Shown here: positions 8,227-17,638 of the stretch, in pieces
Position numbering within the stretch: the first letter of the stretch is position 1
Layout: every line of letters starts with the position of its first letter
Assembly (NCBI GenBank): GCA_018669475.1
Contig: JABHCC010000126.1
Location: 1-44,807, forward strand
DNA length: 44,807 nt
Source of the DNA: Bacteroidota bacterium
Lineage (GTDB): Bacteria; Bacteroidota; Bacteroidia; Bacteroidales; UBA12481
Direction: 5' to 3'
The notes under the pieces: generated by a model
Told to the model about the DNA's origin: nothing
The model's database searches: none
The model's input: only the letters and a program-made list of their open reading frames with translations
Position numbers and translations under genes: made by a program

Positions 8227-10011
8227 CTACTCGTTTTTACTCATCGAATAGATATCATCTATTAATGAGCCGTAGCGCTCATACAGAGGTTTACGTTTTA
8301 ACTTTAATGTTGGGGATAGTTCTCCGCTGGCAGGAGTCCATTCGTCAACAACCAGTTTGAAACGCTTAATTTTCTCATGATCAGGCAGGGTCTTATTAAT
8401 ACCGCTTATTTCTTTCTGATAACGGGATATGATCTCTGATTTAGTAATAAGTTCTTCATTATCACGGTAATGAATGCTTTTGCGAGCGCAGTAATCATGT
8501 AGAAATCTGAAATTTGGTGAAACAATTGCAGAGGTAAACTTCTGATTTTCTCCAACAATCATGATCTGTTCAATAAAAAATGATTCTTTTGCCCGGTTTT
8601 CAATCATTTGAGGTGCAATATACTTACCACCTGAATTTTTAAAGATCTCTTTCTTACGATCGGTTATTTTTAGAAATCGTCCGTCAATAATTTTCCCAAT
8701 GTCTCCGGTATGAAACCAGCCATCATCATCAATTACTTCTTTTGTCTGTTTTTCATTTTTGAAGTATCCCATCATTATATTTGGCCCTTTTGCAAGGATT
8801 TCACCATCTTCGGCTATTTTGACCTCAACATTTTTGAGTATCAATCCTACTGTACCAATCATATTGTTCGGATAATCCTTTTCATTACATGAGATTACAG
8901 GAGAAGTTTCTGTAAGTCCGTAACCTTCCATCAAAGGAATTCTGGCTGCATTAAATACTCTTGCCAAACGGGGCTGCAAAGCTGCTCCTCCTGACATCAT
9001 CATATTTACACGACCACCCAGGCCTTCTCTCCACTTACTGAAAACAAGTTTGTTGGCAAGGTTGAGTTGCCATTCATAAAATGCACCGTTTACACGATTA
9101 TGCTCATATTTTTGTCCGAGATTAACTGCCCAGAAGAATATTTGTTTTTTTATTCCCTTAAGGGCTTTCCCTTTCGCGATAATTTTGTCATAGATCACTT
9201 CAAGAACGCGTGGTACAGTGACAAATCCACCAACCTTCAATTCTCTCAAATCGTTTGCGATAGTCCCCAAACCTTCAGCATAATACAGGCCATAACCCTG
9301 AAATTGATAGCCATAATGAACTGTACGTTCAAAAACATGGCATAATGGGAGGAAGCTTAAAACTTTGTCAGTGTGATCCAGGGTTAGATAATGTATTGCA
9401 TCCATCAGGTTAGTAGAAACGTTCTGATGTGATAACATTACTCCTTTTGAAACACCTGTTGTACCAGAAGTATATATCATGGTGAACATATCTTCTGTTT
9501 TGATGGAATCTTTTATTCCCTGAAGCTTATCTTTATGTTTGGCTTCGTTTTTTTCACCCAGCTTCTTAATTTCTTCCCAATTTTTGGCTCCTTCCACCTC
9601 ATCATAAGTATAAACATCCTTAATGCTTTTTGCTTTAGGTGTCAAAGCGCTGAACTTTTTGTACAAGGCATCATCAGATACAACTGCCATCACAGGCTCA
9701 GCATGATTCATGATGTATAATGTTTCATCGGCTGAGAGAGTTGGATAGATAGGTACATGAACAACGCCTATCTGCATCATTCCCATATCTACAAAATTCC
9801 ATTCTGGCCTGTTGTTGGCGGCAGTAAGGATTTTATCTCCTTTTTTAAGCCCCATTTCCAAAAGACCATAACTCACCAGATTTGCTATCCTGGCATATTC
9901 CTCAGTTGAATAGGTAATCCATTTGCCTTTTACCTTAGCTCCTAAGGAATCTTGTCTTGGGTATTCAGCTAACTGCTGCTCAAGAACTTCAAAAACTCGG
10001 GTTATATTCAT
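8227..10011 (-). CDS. Long-chain fatty acid-CoA ligase (AMP-forming), paralogue 1
   Basis: The product activates long-chain fatty acids with ATP to acyl-AMP and then acyl-CoA. Its 594 residues match the bacterial long-chain ligase group close to FadD15. The ATP-binding P-loop-like motif YTSGTTGVSKGVMLSH lies at about 177-192, followed by GYGLTETSP (about 349-357), GWFHTGDIG (about 423-431) and the DRKKEIFKNSGGKYIAP hinge with the catalytic Lys region near the C-terminus. NNRPEWNFVD at about 66-75 is the family's N-terminal block. It is 27 bases downstream of the aldo/keto reductase gene on the same strand. A second paralogue lies at 12094-13908. Confidence 0.93.
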   Translation of the reverse strand: MNITRVFEVLEQQLAEYPRQDSLGAKVKGKWITYSTEEYARIANLVSYGLLEMGLKKGDKILTAANNRPEWNFVDMGMMQIGVVHVPIYPTLSADETLYIMNHAEPVMAVVSDDALYKKFSALTPKAKSIKDVYTYDEVEGAKNWEEIKKLGEKNEAKHKDKLQGIKDSIKTEDMFTMIYTSGTTGVSKGVMLSHQNVSTNLMDAIHYLTLDHTDKVLSFLPLCHVFERTVHYGYQFQGYGLYYAEGLGTIANDLRELKVGGFVTVPRVLEVIYDKIIAKGKALKGIKKQIFFWAVNLGQKYEHNRVNGAFYEWQLNLANKLVFSKWREGLGGRVNMMMSGGAALQPRLARVFNAARIPLMEGYGLTETSPVISCNEKDYPNNMIGTVGLILKNVEVKIAEDGEILAKGPNIMMGYFKNEKQTKEVIDDDGWFHTGDIGKIIDGRFLKITDRKKEIFKNSGGKYIAPQMIENRAKESFFIEQIMIVGENQKFTSAIVSPNFRFLHDYCARKSIHYRDNEELITKSEIISRYQKEISGINKTLPDHEKIKRFKLVVDEWTPASGELSPTLKLKRKPLYERYGSLIDDIYSMSKNE

Positions 10012-10038
10012 ATTGATTAAGTTTTGGTTGTGATCAAA

Positions 10039-11028
10039 TTAGAGTAATACAGAATTAATTTTTTCCAGGATTTCGTCTCCGAAATCCGTCATCTTACAGA
10101 CATGAAGATTTTTATCAAGCTGCTCAGGAGTGCTTACTCCTACCAGCACAGAGGTTATAAAACTCTGACTTTTAACCCAATTAAGAGCTAGCTCGGCCAG
10201 ACTAATACCATAATCAGCTGCAAGATTATTGAGTGCATTAACTTTTTTAATTATCTCCGGCGTAATTTGTTCTTTCCTGAGAAAGCCATGAGGCTTACCT
10301 GCTCTGCTATTTGTGGGGATACCTGTTATGTATCTGTCGGTCAATAAACCCTGAGCCAGGGGTGAGAATGCAATGCAACCTACACCTTCCTTCATAAGTA
10401 CCTTTGACAAGCCCTGATCAGCAGTTCGTTGGAACAGGGAGTATTTCTCCTGGTGGATCAAACAATTGGTCCCCAGATTTCTGAGGATTTTCACTGCTTC
10501 TTCTGTTTTCTCAGCCGGATAATTGGAAATACCTGCATAAAGAGCTTTTCCTTGCTGCACGGCATGATGCAATGCACCCATTGTTTCATCCAAAGGGGTT
10601 TCAGGATCATAACGATGGGAATAGAATATGTCAACATAATCAAGCCCCATTCTTTTTAGGCTTTGGTCGAGCGAGGCCAGAATATATTTACGCGATCCCC
10701 ACTCTCCATATGGACCAGGCCACATGAGATAGCCAGCTTTTGTGCTGATTATCATTTCATCTCTGTATCGTTTGAAATCGCGTGACAGGATGATTCCAAA
10801 GTTTTCCTCCGCAGATCCGGGAGGAGGTCCATAATTATTTGCCAGATCAAAATGGCTAATACCCGCGTCAAAGGCCCGATGAAGGATTTTTGCAGCATTT
10901 TGCTGATTATCCACGCCTCCGAAATTGTGCCATAATCCGAGTGATAAAACAGGTAGATGCAGTCCGCTTTGCCCACATTTTCTGTACTTCATGTCATTAT
11001 AGCGATCCGAACTGGCCAGGTGTTCCAT
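10039..11028 (-). CDS. Aldo/keto reductase, YghZ / L-glyceraldehyde 3-phosphate reductase type
   Basis: The 329-residue protein is an NADPH-dependent TIM-barrel reductase. It aligns over its whole length with E. coli YghZ: LSLGLWHNFGG near the start, FDLANNYGPPPGSAEENFG with the catalytic Tyr, STKAGY with the Lys and DIFYSHR with the His of the catalytic tetrad. YghZ reduces L-glyceraldehyde 3-phosphate and methylglyoxal, so aldehyde detoxification is the likely role. I keep the first ATG because the lead residues MEHLASSDRYNDMKYRKCG line up with the E. coli start. It diverges from the lipid kinase gene and is followed 27 bases on by the acyl-CoA ligase. Confidence 0.92.
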   Translation of the reverse strand: MEHLASSDRYNDMKYRKCGQSGLHLPVLSLGLWHNFGGVDNQQNAAKILHRAFDAGISHFDLANNYGPPPGSAEENFGIILSRDFKRYRDEMIISTKAGYLMWPGPYGEWGSRKYILASLDQSLKRMGLDYVDIFYSHRYDPETPLDETMGALHHAVQQGKALYAGISNYPAEKTEEAVKILRNLGTNCLIHQEKYSLFQRTADQGLSKVLMKEGVGCIAFSPLAQGLLTDRYITGIPTNSRAGKPHGFLRKEQITPEIIKKVNALNNLAADYGISLAELALNWVKSQSFITSVLVGVSTPEQLDKNLHVCKMTDFGDEILEKINSVLL

Positions 11029-11153
11029 TCAAAGAAATAATTATTGGGTCTTAAAGATATAAAATATAGTGAGTTTGAGATGTCAATCTCATTTAGGAAT
11101 GAAAAATCTAAAAAGTTAGTAAATTCGCAAGGTTTCAAAATTTTAATGTGGCA

Positions 11154-11161
11154 TATCTTTG
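11154..11161 (+). promoter_or_regulatory. Possible Bacteroidota -7 promoter box for the lipid kinase
   Basis: TATCTTTG fits the Bacteroidota TAnnTTTG consensus exactly. It ends 5 bases before the ATG at 11167, which would place transcription start on or next to the start codon. The -33 region is poor (TTTC with a 17-base spacer), so it may be a chance match. Confidence 0.35.
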
Positions 11162-11166
11162 AGTCA

Positions 11167-12090
11167 ATGGTAAGAGTAGGTTTTGTATTGCACGGGAAGA
11201 TAGGTGGTAAGAAGAAACTTCTTAAGGAGATAAGTTCTATCCTTGATGAGAAATATGATATCAAAATTTATGAAACCACCCGGCCACGTCATGCTGCGGA
11301 GTTAACAAAGAATGCTATTGAGGATGCATGTCAGTATATTATTGCAGTTGGAGGAGACGGGACATTGAATGAGGTGGTGAATGGCTTTTTGAAACATGGA
11401 GGGAAGGATAAATCCTCGGCAGTATTGGGTGTGCTGCCATGGGGAACGGGAAATGATTTTGTCAGAACGATAGGTATGGACAGATCAGTCCGGCAGCTTA
11501 AAAGTTTGATAGATACAAATTCAGTTAAGTTGATTGATGCGGGCCAGATCAGACTCGAACAAACGGATGGCAGTGTTGTAGATCAATATTTCGATAATAT
11601 AGCAGACTTAGGAATAGGTGCAGATATAGTAGCCCAGGTAAATGGCGTTCATCTTCGCAAAAAGATTCTGGGGGGTACATTGTTGTTTTTTCTAACGGCG
11701 TTGAAAACTTTTTTGGTTTACAAACATAAAAAGGTAATTGTGAGTTGGCCGGGTTTTAGATGGGAAGGGAAGATCCTTTCTTTGGTAATCGCCAACGGAA
11801 GATTTTTTGGTTCAGGTGTGGGGATCGCCCCGGATGCAGTTATTGATGATGGAAAATTTCAGGTAGTAATTTTCGGAAACCTCTCGGTATTTGATTATCT
11901 CAAAAAATATGGAAAATTGAGAAGATCTGAAAAAATTGTATTGCCTGAAGTTCACTATAATGTAGCCGATCAGATAAAGGTTCAAACAAATGATCGAACT
12001 GTGACAATCGAAGCCGATGGAGAGATTAGTGGTTATGCTCCGGTGATTTTCAAATGTCTGCCAAAGGCACTGCCATTTTTAGTACCTTAA
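11167..12090 (+). CDS. Diacylglycerol kinase family lipid kinase (YegS/DgkB-like)
   Basis: The protein has the diacylglycerol kinase catalytic domain: the nucleotide-binding GGDGTLNEVVNG motif (about residues 60-71 from the chosen start), LPWGTGNDF (about 88-96) and the C-terminal beta-sandwich with APDAVIDDGKFQVVI. Enzymes of this fold phosphorylate diacylglycerol or related lipids at the inner membrane and recycle it to phosphatidic acid. The frame is open from 11044, but the first 41 residues are charged and unlike the family. MVRVGFVLHGKIGGKKKLL at 11167 is the natural beginning (307 residues). A TATCTTTG box ends only 5 bases upstream of this ATG. The stop lies 3 bases from that of the convergent second acyl-CoA ligase. 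Confidence 0.88.
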   Translation: MVRVGFVLHGKIGGKKKLLKEISSILDEKYDIKIYETTRPRHAAELTKNAIEDACQYIIAVGGDGTLNEVVNGFLKHGGKDKSSAVLGVLPWGTGNDFVRTIGMDRSVRQLKSLIDTNSVKLIDAGQIRLEQTDGSVVDQYFDNIADLGIGADIVAQVNGVHLRKKILGGTLLFFLTALKTFLVYKHKKVIVSWPGFRWEGKILSLVIANGRFFGSGVGIAPDAVIDDGKFQVVIFGNLSVFDYLKKYGKLRRSEKIVLPEVHYNVADQIKVQTNDRTVTIEADGEISGYAPVIFKCLPKALPFLVP

Positions 12091-12093
12091 GAT

Positions 12094-13908
12094 TCACTGC
12101 TTATTTTTCTTTTGATTGCGACTTTTACGGGGTGGTGTACGTTTTTTTGGTGGACGGTAGATTGATCGGGTTAATTTTTCATACTTATTTGCCACTACTT
12201 TTCTTCTGATTTTTAGTGTTGGGCTTAATTCTCCGGTAGGCACTGACCACTCGTCACCAACCAATCTAAAATCTTTTATCTGTTCCGTTTTTCCGAGAGT
12301 CTTATTCAGGCGGGATATTTCTTTCTCAAAGAATTTCAGAACCTTTGGTATTTTAACTAGATCAGAGGGTTTGTGGTACTTGATCTTCTGATTTCTGGCC
12401 CAGTCAGCCAGGAATTCGAAATTCGGAAGTATGATGGCCCCGGGAAATTTCTGGTTGTCTCCAACGACCATAATATTATCTATTAGTCTAGATTGCACAA
12501 AAATCCGTTCGATTGCCAATGGTGCAATATATTTACCACCTGAAGTTTTAAAAAGTTCTTTTTTTCTCCCTGTGATGGTCAGGAATCCATCTTCAAGTAT
12601 ACCGGTATCACCTGTTTTAAACCAACCATCACTAGTAAAAGCTTGTTGGGTAAGTTCAGGTTCACGAAAATAACCCATCATTATATTGGGTCCATTAATC
12701 AGGATTTCGCCGTCTTTAGCAATTTTAACACCCATATTCTTTAAAGGTGGGCCATGAGTGCCAATTCTGAAGTTGCCTGATTCTGCAAAATGGTTTATAC
12801 TAACGATCGGAGAGGCTTCAGTCATTCCATATCCCTCATGAATTGGAAAACCCGCAGCCAGAAAAATTCTTAAAATTCTGGGATCCAGGAATGCAGCACC
12901 ACAGGCAACGAATTTCTTTGGTCCGCCCAAAGCTTTTCGCCAATGAATGAAAACGCGACGGTCAATTCGTAAAAGACGGTTTAACTGCCTTCGGGATGGA
13001 AAACCATCATATTTTTCTGCCTGGAAGATCGCCCAATTGAAAACCCATCGTTGTTGTGGCTTGAGTTTTCTTGCATTCTCCTGAATTTTCTCAAGTATTT
13101 TTTCCAGAACCCTGGGTACTGCCACAAAGCCTTGGGCTCTTGAGTCTTGTAAGTCAGACAGAACGGTACTAAAATTTCTCGCATAGAATATTTTAATACC
13201 CGAATACTGATATAAATAGTTTACGAGTCGTTCAGTTATATGACAGAGAGGTAATATACTCAAAGCCCGATCACCATTTTCCATTGGGAAAAACTCAAGT
13301 ACAGCTTTCATGTTTGATAAAATGTTGTAATGAGAAAGCATAACTCCTTTTGGTTGACCTGTGGTTCCTGAAGTGTATATCAAGGTAAATAAGTGATCTG
13401 GCTTTACTGATTCAGCTCTTACACTTAATTCCTCTGCTGAAACAAGTTTCTGACGCTCAAGAATTAAGTCCCGGTAGAATGGCAAATCAGCATATTGCTC
13501 AAAGCAATAAATGCCCTGCATGTCATTAATTTCATCAACTAAGGGTGCTAATAATCTGTACAAATCCCTGTCGGATACAAACAGGATTTTTACTCCTGCA
13601 TGAACAAGAATGTAGCGAAATTCTTCAAGGCAAATAGTTGGATATATTGGTACATGAACTGTGCCCGACATTGCTGCTGCCATGTCAACAAAATTCCACT
13701 CTGGTCTGTTATTAGAAACAGTTGCGATGCGATCACCCTGATCTAGTCTGTACATCAAGGCTCTGGCAAGGTAATGTACGTTTTTCTTGTAGTCTTTCAG
13801 GCTAGCATATGACCATGCATCTTCTGATCGTGATGCAAATACTTCACGTTCAGGATTCTGGTCAGGATAATGATCCAGAAGATCAAATATGCGTCTTACA
13901 TCTGGCAA
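12094..13908 (-). CDS. Long-chain fatty acid-CoA ligase (AMP-forming), paralogue 2
   Basis: This 604-residue enzyme has the same motif order as the ligase at 8227-10011: NNRPEWNFVDMAAAMSGTVHVPIYPT, YTSGTTGQPKGVMLSH, GYGMTEASP, GWFKTGDTG and the RKKELFKTSGGKYIAP hinge. It ends in a lysine/arginine-rich tail (about residues 588-604) absent from the other copy. The start is TTG at 13908, directly after the alaS stop codon and in the same frame. I accept it because PDVRRIFDLLDHYPDQNP aligns with the N-terminus of the paralogue, while the next Met would remove about 50 conserved residues. It probably shares the alaS transcript. Substrate chain length cannot be told apart from that of paralogue 1. 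Confidence 0.9.
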   Translation of the reverse strand: MPDVRRIFDLLDHYPDQNPEREVFASRSEDAWSYASLKDYKKNVHYLARALMYRLDQGDRIATVSNNRPEWNFVDMAAAMSGTVHVPIYPTICLEEFRYILVHAGVKILFVSDRDLYRLLAPLVDEINDMQGIYCFEQYADLPFYRDLILERQKLVSAEELSVRAESVKPDHLFTLIYTSGTTGQPKGVMLSHYNILSNMKAVLEFFPMENGDRALSILPLCHITERLVNYLYQYSGIKIFYARNFSTVLSDLQDSRAQGFVAVPRVLEKILEKIQENARKLKPQQRWVFNWAIFQAEKYDGFPSRRQLNRLLRIDRRVFIHWRKALGGPKKFVACGAAFLDPRILRIFLAAGFPIHEGYGMTEASPIVSINHFAESGNFRIGTHGPPLKNMGVKIAKDGEILINGPNIMMGYFREPELTQQAFTSDGWFKTGDTGILEDGFLTITGRKKELFKTSGGKYIAPLAIERIFVQSRLIDNIMVVGDNQKFPGAIILPNFEFLADWARNQKIKYHKPSDLVKIPKVLKFFEKEISRLNKTLGKTEQIKDFRLVGDEWSVPTGELSPTLKIRRKVVANKYEKLTRSIYRPPKKRTPPRKSRNQKKNKQ

Positions 13909-16536
13909 TTATCTTTGTTCCAACAATAATTTTAATGATTCGTCCATTGCTTCCTGTAAACCTTCTTTGTCTTTCCCTCCTGCAGTAGCAAAGAAAGCCT
14001 GGCCACCTCCGCCTCCTTTCATTTTTTGAGCTGACTTACGTATTATCTGACCAGCGTTCAAATCAAACTGTTTAATCAGATCATCAGAAATCATAATGCT
14101 CAGGTTGGGTTTATTATTAAAGATTGCACCCAGAATCAATATGAGATTTTCTTTTTCTCCACGGATCTGAAAAGCGAGGTCTCTGATTTTGCCTGCATCC
14201 GGCAGGTCAACAACTGACCTTATCACCTGAATCTCATTGACCATCTCAATATGCTTGTACAAATCGTTTTTAACTTCCTTAACTTTCTCGTTCTTAAACT
14301 TCTCCATTTGTTTCTTCAGAGTAGCATTTTCTTCAAGATTCTTGGAGATTGAATCAACCAAATCATTATTTGACTTGACCAGATTCACTATTTTATTCAT
14401 TGTGCTCAGATGCTCTCTGATCCATTCTTCTGCTCCCAGTCCGGTTAAGGCCTCAATTCTTCTGATACCTGTAGCAATTGAACCTTCAGTAGTGATTTTC
14501 AATATTCCAATCTCTCCTGTAGCCTTCACATGGGTTCCTCCACATAATTCAATTGAATCACCATATTGAATCACTCTCACGACGTCTCCGTATTTTTCTC
14601 CAAATAGTGCCATGGCCCCCATCTCACTGGCCTCATTCATTGGTATATTGGTGAGCTCCTGAAGGGATAAATTCTTTCGGATCAGTTCATTTACCCTTGA
14701 TTCAATATTTTCAAGGTCTTCTGCTGATACTTTTTCATAGTGAGAAAAATCGAAGCGGAGGTAATTGGGATTTACCAGTGAACCTTTTTGTTCAACATGG
14801 CTTCCTAGAATTTCACGTAAAGCCTGATGCAGAAGATGCGTACCTGTATGATTTCGCATGGTATGCATTCGTTGAACAGAATCGACTGTAGCAGTGAAGA
14901 GACCTGAAGTGTCAACTGGTAATTTTTTAACTTTATGAATTATCAGATTATTTTCCTTCTGAGTGTCAATTATTTCTATGACCTCATTATTATGTACAAT
15001 CTTGCCCTTATCACCAACCTGTCCGCCACTTTCTGCATAAAAGGGAGTGAAATTAAATACTAATTGGTAGTGTGTTCCTTTTTTCGTCTTTATCTGACGG
15101 TGTCTGGTAATTCTTATTTGTGCATCGGAATGGTCATAGCCAATAAACTCTTCTTTTTCATCTTCTAACAGAACGATCCAATCTCCTGATTCCTGCTCAG
15201 CTGCTGACCGGGAACGGTTTTTCTGTTTGGCCATTTCTTCATTGAACTCCCTGAGATTAACAGATAATCCTCTTTCAGAAAGTATCAACTGAGTCAGGTC
15301 GAGAGGAAAACCGAAGGTGTCAAACAGTTCAAATGCCTGCTTGCCATGAACCACTTTTGAATCAATATCTTCATGTTCAAGAATGATCTGATCGAGGCGA
15401 CCGATTCCTGTTTCAAGAGTTCTCAGGAAAGATATTTCTTCTTCAGTTATAACTTTAGTAATCAGGTCGTTTTGCTTAGTAAGCTCTGGATAAGCATCTC
15501 CAAGGACCTCATTCAGACTGGGAAGAATCTCAGCTAAGAAAGGTGCTCTGAATCCCAGAAAAGTATAAGCATATCTGACACTTCTTCTGAGAATTCGTCG
15601 GATCACATAACCAGCTCCGGTATTGGAGGGTAATTGTCCATCTGCGATAGCGAAAGCTACAGCTCTCAGATGATCTGCAATAACTCTAACGGCGATATCC
15701 TTCTCCTCGTTTTTACCATATTGATGCTTCGCTTTTGCACTTATGTTCTGAATGAGGGGTTGGAAAACATCGGTATCATAATTCGATTTTTTGTTTTGCA
15801 GTATCATGCAAAGTCGCTCAAATCCCATTCCCGTATCCACATGCTTTTGAGGAAGGGGGTGCAGACTTTTGTCTTTTTTCCGGTTGTACTGAATAAAAAC
15901 CAGGTTCCAGATTTCGATAACCAGGGGGTGATCTTTATTAACCAACTCCGCTCCTGAAACTTTGTTGCGTTCCTCCTGATCTCTCAAATCTACATGTACC
16001 TCAGAGCATGGTCCGCAGGGGCCTGTATCACCCATTTCCCAGAAGTTGTCTTTTTTTGAGCCGTCCAGAATTCGTGATTTGTCAAGATGTTTTAACCAAA
16101 GTTCATATGCTTCAGAGTCGCTTGGCAGATTATCCTGCTTATCTCCTTCGAAAATGGTTGCGTATATACGCTCAGGATCAATACCCATACAATCAATCAG
16201 AAATTCCCAGGCCCAATTAATGGCATCTGTTTTAAAATAGTCACCGAAAGACCAATTTCCCAGCATCTCAAACATGGTGTGATGGTAAGTGTCATGTCCA
16301 ACTTCCTCCAGGTCATTGTGTTTGCCCGAAACCCGCAGGCACTTCTGGCTATTTGCTACCCGTAGACTTTTCGGTTTTTGATTTCCTAAAAAGATATCTT
16401 TAAACTGATTCATTCCTGCATTTGTGAACATCAGTGTGGGATCATTCTTCACCACCATTGGGGCAGAGCTGACAATATCATGCATTTTTGCAATAAAAAA
16501 CTCCTGAAATTTCTCACGTATTACTTTGGAGGTCAT
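13909..16536 (-). CDS. alaS: Alanine-tRNA ligase
   Basis: AlaS charges tRNA-Ala and edits mischarged serine and glycine. The 875-residue protein is full length. The class II catalytic core begins with REKFQEFFIAKMHDIVSSAPMVVKNDPTLMFTNAGMNQFKD, with GDTGPCGPCSEV around residue 175. The editing domain carries the zinc ligands HTGTHLLH and CGGTH, and the C-terminal DHHA1-type domain holds the glycine-rich KGGGGGQ near residue 849. The gene diverges from the M23 peptidase gene; a candidate promoter lies at 16577-16584. Its TAA stop touches the TTG start of the acyl-CoA ligase. Confidence 0.98.
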   Translation of the reverse strand: MTSKVIREKFQEFFIAKMHDIVSSAPMVVKNDPTLMFTNAGMNQFKDIFLGNQKPKSLRVANSQKCLRVSGKHNDLEEVGHDTYHHTMFEMLGNWSFGDYFKTDAINWAWEFLIDCMGIDPERIYATIFEGDKQDNLPSDSEAYELWLKHLDKSRILDGSKKDNFWEMGDTGPCGPCSEVHVDLRDQEERNKVSGAELVNKDHPLVIEIWNLVFIQYNRKKDKSLHPLPQKHVDTGMGFERLCMILQNKKSNYDTDVFQPLIQNISAKAKHQYGKNEEKDIAVRVIADHLRAVAFAIADGQLPSNTGAGYVIRRILRRSVRYAYTFLGFRAPFLAEILPSLNEVLGDAYPELTKQNDLITKVITEEEISFLRTLETGIGRLDQIILEHEDIDSKVVHGKQAFELFDTFGFPLDLTQLILSERGLSVNLREFNEEMAKQKNRSRSAAEQESGDWIVLLEDEKEEFIGYDHSDAQIRITRHRQIKTKKGTHYQLVFNFTPFYAESGGQVGDKGKIVHNNEVIEIIDTQKENNLIIHKVKKLPVDTSGLFTATVDSVQRMHTMRNHTGTHLLHQALREILGSHVEQKGSLVNPNYLRFDFSHYEKVSAEDLENIESRVNELIRKNLSLQELTNIPMNEASEMGAMALFGEKYGDVVRVIQYGDSIELCGGTHVKATGEIGILKITTEGSIATGIRRIEALTGLGAEEWIREHLSTMNKIVNLVKSNNDLVDSISKNLEENATLKKQMEKFKNEKVKEVKNDLYKHIEMVNEIQVIRSVVDLPDAGKIRDLAFQIRGEKENLILILGAIFNNKPNLSIMISDDLIKQFDLNAGQIIRKSAQKMKGGGGGQAFFATAGGKDKEGLQEAMDESLKLLLEQR

Positions 16537-16573
16537 ACTTGTAAATTCTTTTGAAAAGTGCGATTAATTTATC

Positions 16574-16603
16574 TTGCAAAGTTAGATTATTTCCATAATT
16601 TTG
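16574..16603 (+). promoter_or_regulatory. Bacteroidota-type promoter for the M23 peptidase operon
   Basis: TTG at 16574-16576 and TAATTTTG at 16596-16603 are separated by 19 bases, matching the -33/-7 pattern used by the Bacteroidota primary sigma factor. The ATG lies 46 bases downstream. This is the best-formed promoter I found in the window. Confidence 0.7.
16577..16584 (-). promoter_or_regulatory. Candidate -7 box for alaS
   Basis: On the minus strand this reads TAACTTTG, an exact TAnnTTTG match, 40 bases upstream of the alaS ATG. It directly abuts the -33 element of the opposite promoter. No clear -33 TTTG is seen at the right distance. Confidence 0.55.
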
Positions 16604-16649
16604 CGTCTAATATTTGGTGTGGGTGGCAATTTTATTTTGAAGTAGAGAT

Positions 16650-17630
16650 ATGGCAAAGTCCAAATACCGGTTTAATCCGGAATCATTATCTTTTGATCGC
16701 ATTAAAAGGAGCTTTAGGGAAAAAGTTTTACGTGTTTTTTCCTACCTGATTTCCAGTATAGTTATTGGAGGTGGCTTACTTCTGATTGTTTCAATCTTTA
16801 TTGACCTTCCTAAGGAGCGCATGCTTAAGAGGGATAACGAGTTTTTGAAATCACAATATGGTTTATTAAGCCGTAAGATGGATAATGCATTCAAAGTATT
16901 AGAAGAGATTGAAACAAGAGATGATAACCTTTATCGCATAATTTTTGAGGCTGAACCTATTCCTAAGTCAGTAAGAGAAGCTGGTTTTGGCGGTGTTAAC
17001 AGATATGCTGATCTGGAGGGTTATCAGAATTCTGAGATAGTTAGTAATGTGGCCCAACGGCTTGATATTGTTCTCAATAAATTAGTTGTGCAATCAAAAT
17101 CTTATGATGAAGTTTTTAACCTTGCAAAGACAGCTGATATTATGTGGGCTTCAATTCCCAGCATACCACCGATTGCTACTGATGAATTAACGCGTATTGC
17201 CTCTTATTACAAAAAGAGTCGTCTGCATCCGATTCTGAAGGTTTACCGACCACATCTTGGTGTTGATTTTTCTGCTGCAAGAGGTACAAAGGTATATTCT
17301 ACCGGAGATGGCACTATAAAAGATATTAAGTTGTCACGTGCACGTAGTGGGTATGGAACTTGGATACTAATTGATCATGGATTTAGCTATGAGTCATTTT
17401 ACGGACATCTGGATGAGATTTTAGTTCGTGTTGGCCAGAAAGTTAAGCGTGGTGATGTAATTGGTTTAGTTGGCAGCACTGGTCTTTCAGTAGCACCCCA
17501 TGTTCACTATGAAGTAAGAAAGAATGGTGGGGCTATAAACCCAATAAACTATTTCTTCCAGGATCTGTCACCTGAGGAATACCAGCGGATTATTGAACTA
17601 TCCCGTATGGGTGGTCAATCACTAGATTAA
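16650..17630 (+). CDS. M23 family metallopeptidase (LytM domain, membrane-anchored)
   Basis: The 326-residue protein has one N-terminal membrane segment (about residues 30-51), a helical periplasmic region (55-160) and a C-terminal LytM domain. The zinc ligands are visible: H202 and D206 in HLGVD, and H284 with H286 in PHVHYEV, so it should be an active endopeptidase on peptidoglycan cross-links rather than an EnvC-like regulator that has lost them. The size and layout match the single M23 peptidase near alaS in many Bacteroidota. The MerR gene begins 8 bases after its stop. Confidence 0.92.
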   Translation: MAKSKYRFNPESLSFDRIKRSFREKVLRVFSYLISSIVIGGGLLLIVSIFIDLPKERMLKRDNEFLKSQYGLLSRKMDNAFKVLEEIETRDDNLYRIIFEAEPIPKSVREAGFGGVNRYADLEGYQNSEIVSNVAQRLDIVLNKLVVQSKSYDEVFNLAKTADIMWASIPSIPPIATDELTRIASYYKKSRLHPILKVYRPHLGVDFSAARGTKVYSTGDGTIKDIKLSRARSGYGTWILIDHGFSYESFYGHLDEILVRVGQKVKRGDVIGLVGSTGLSVAPHVHYEVRKNGGAINPINYFFQDLSPEEYQRIIELSRMGGQSLD

Positions 17631-17638
17631 TAATCATA

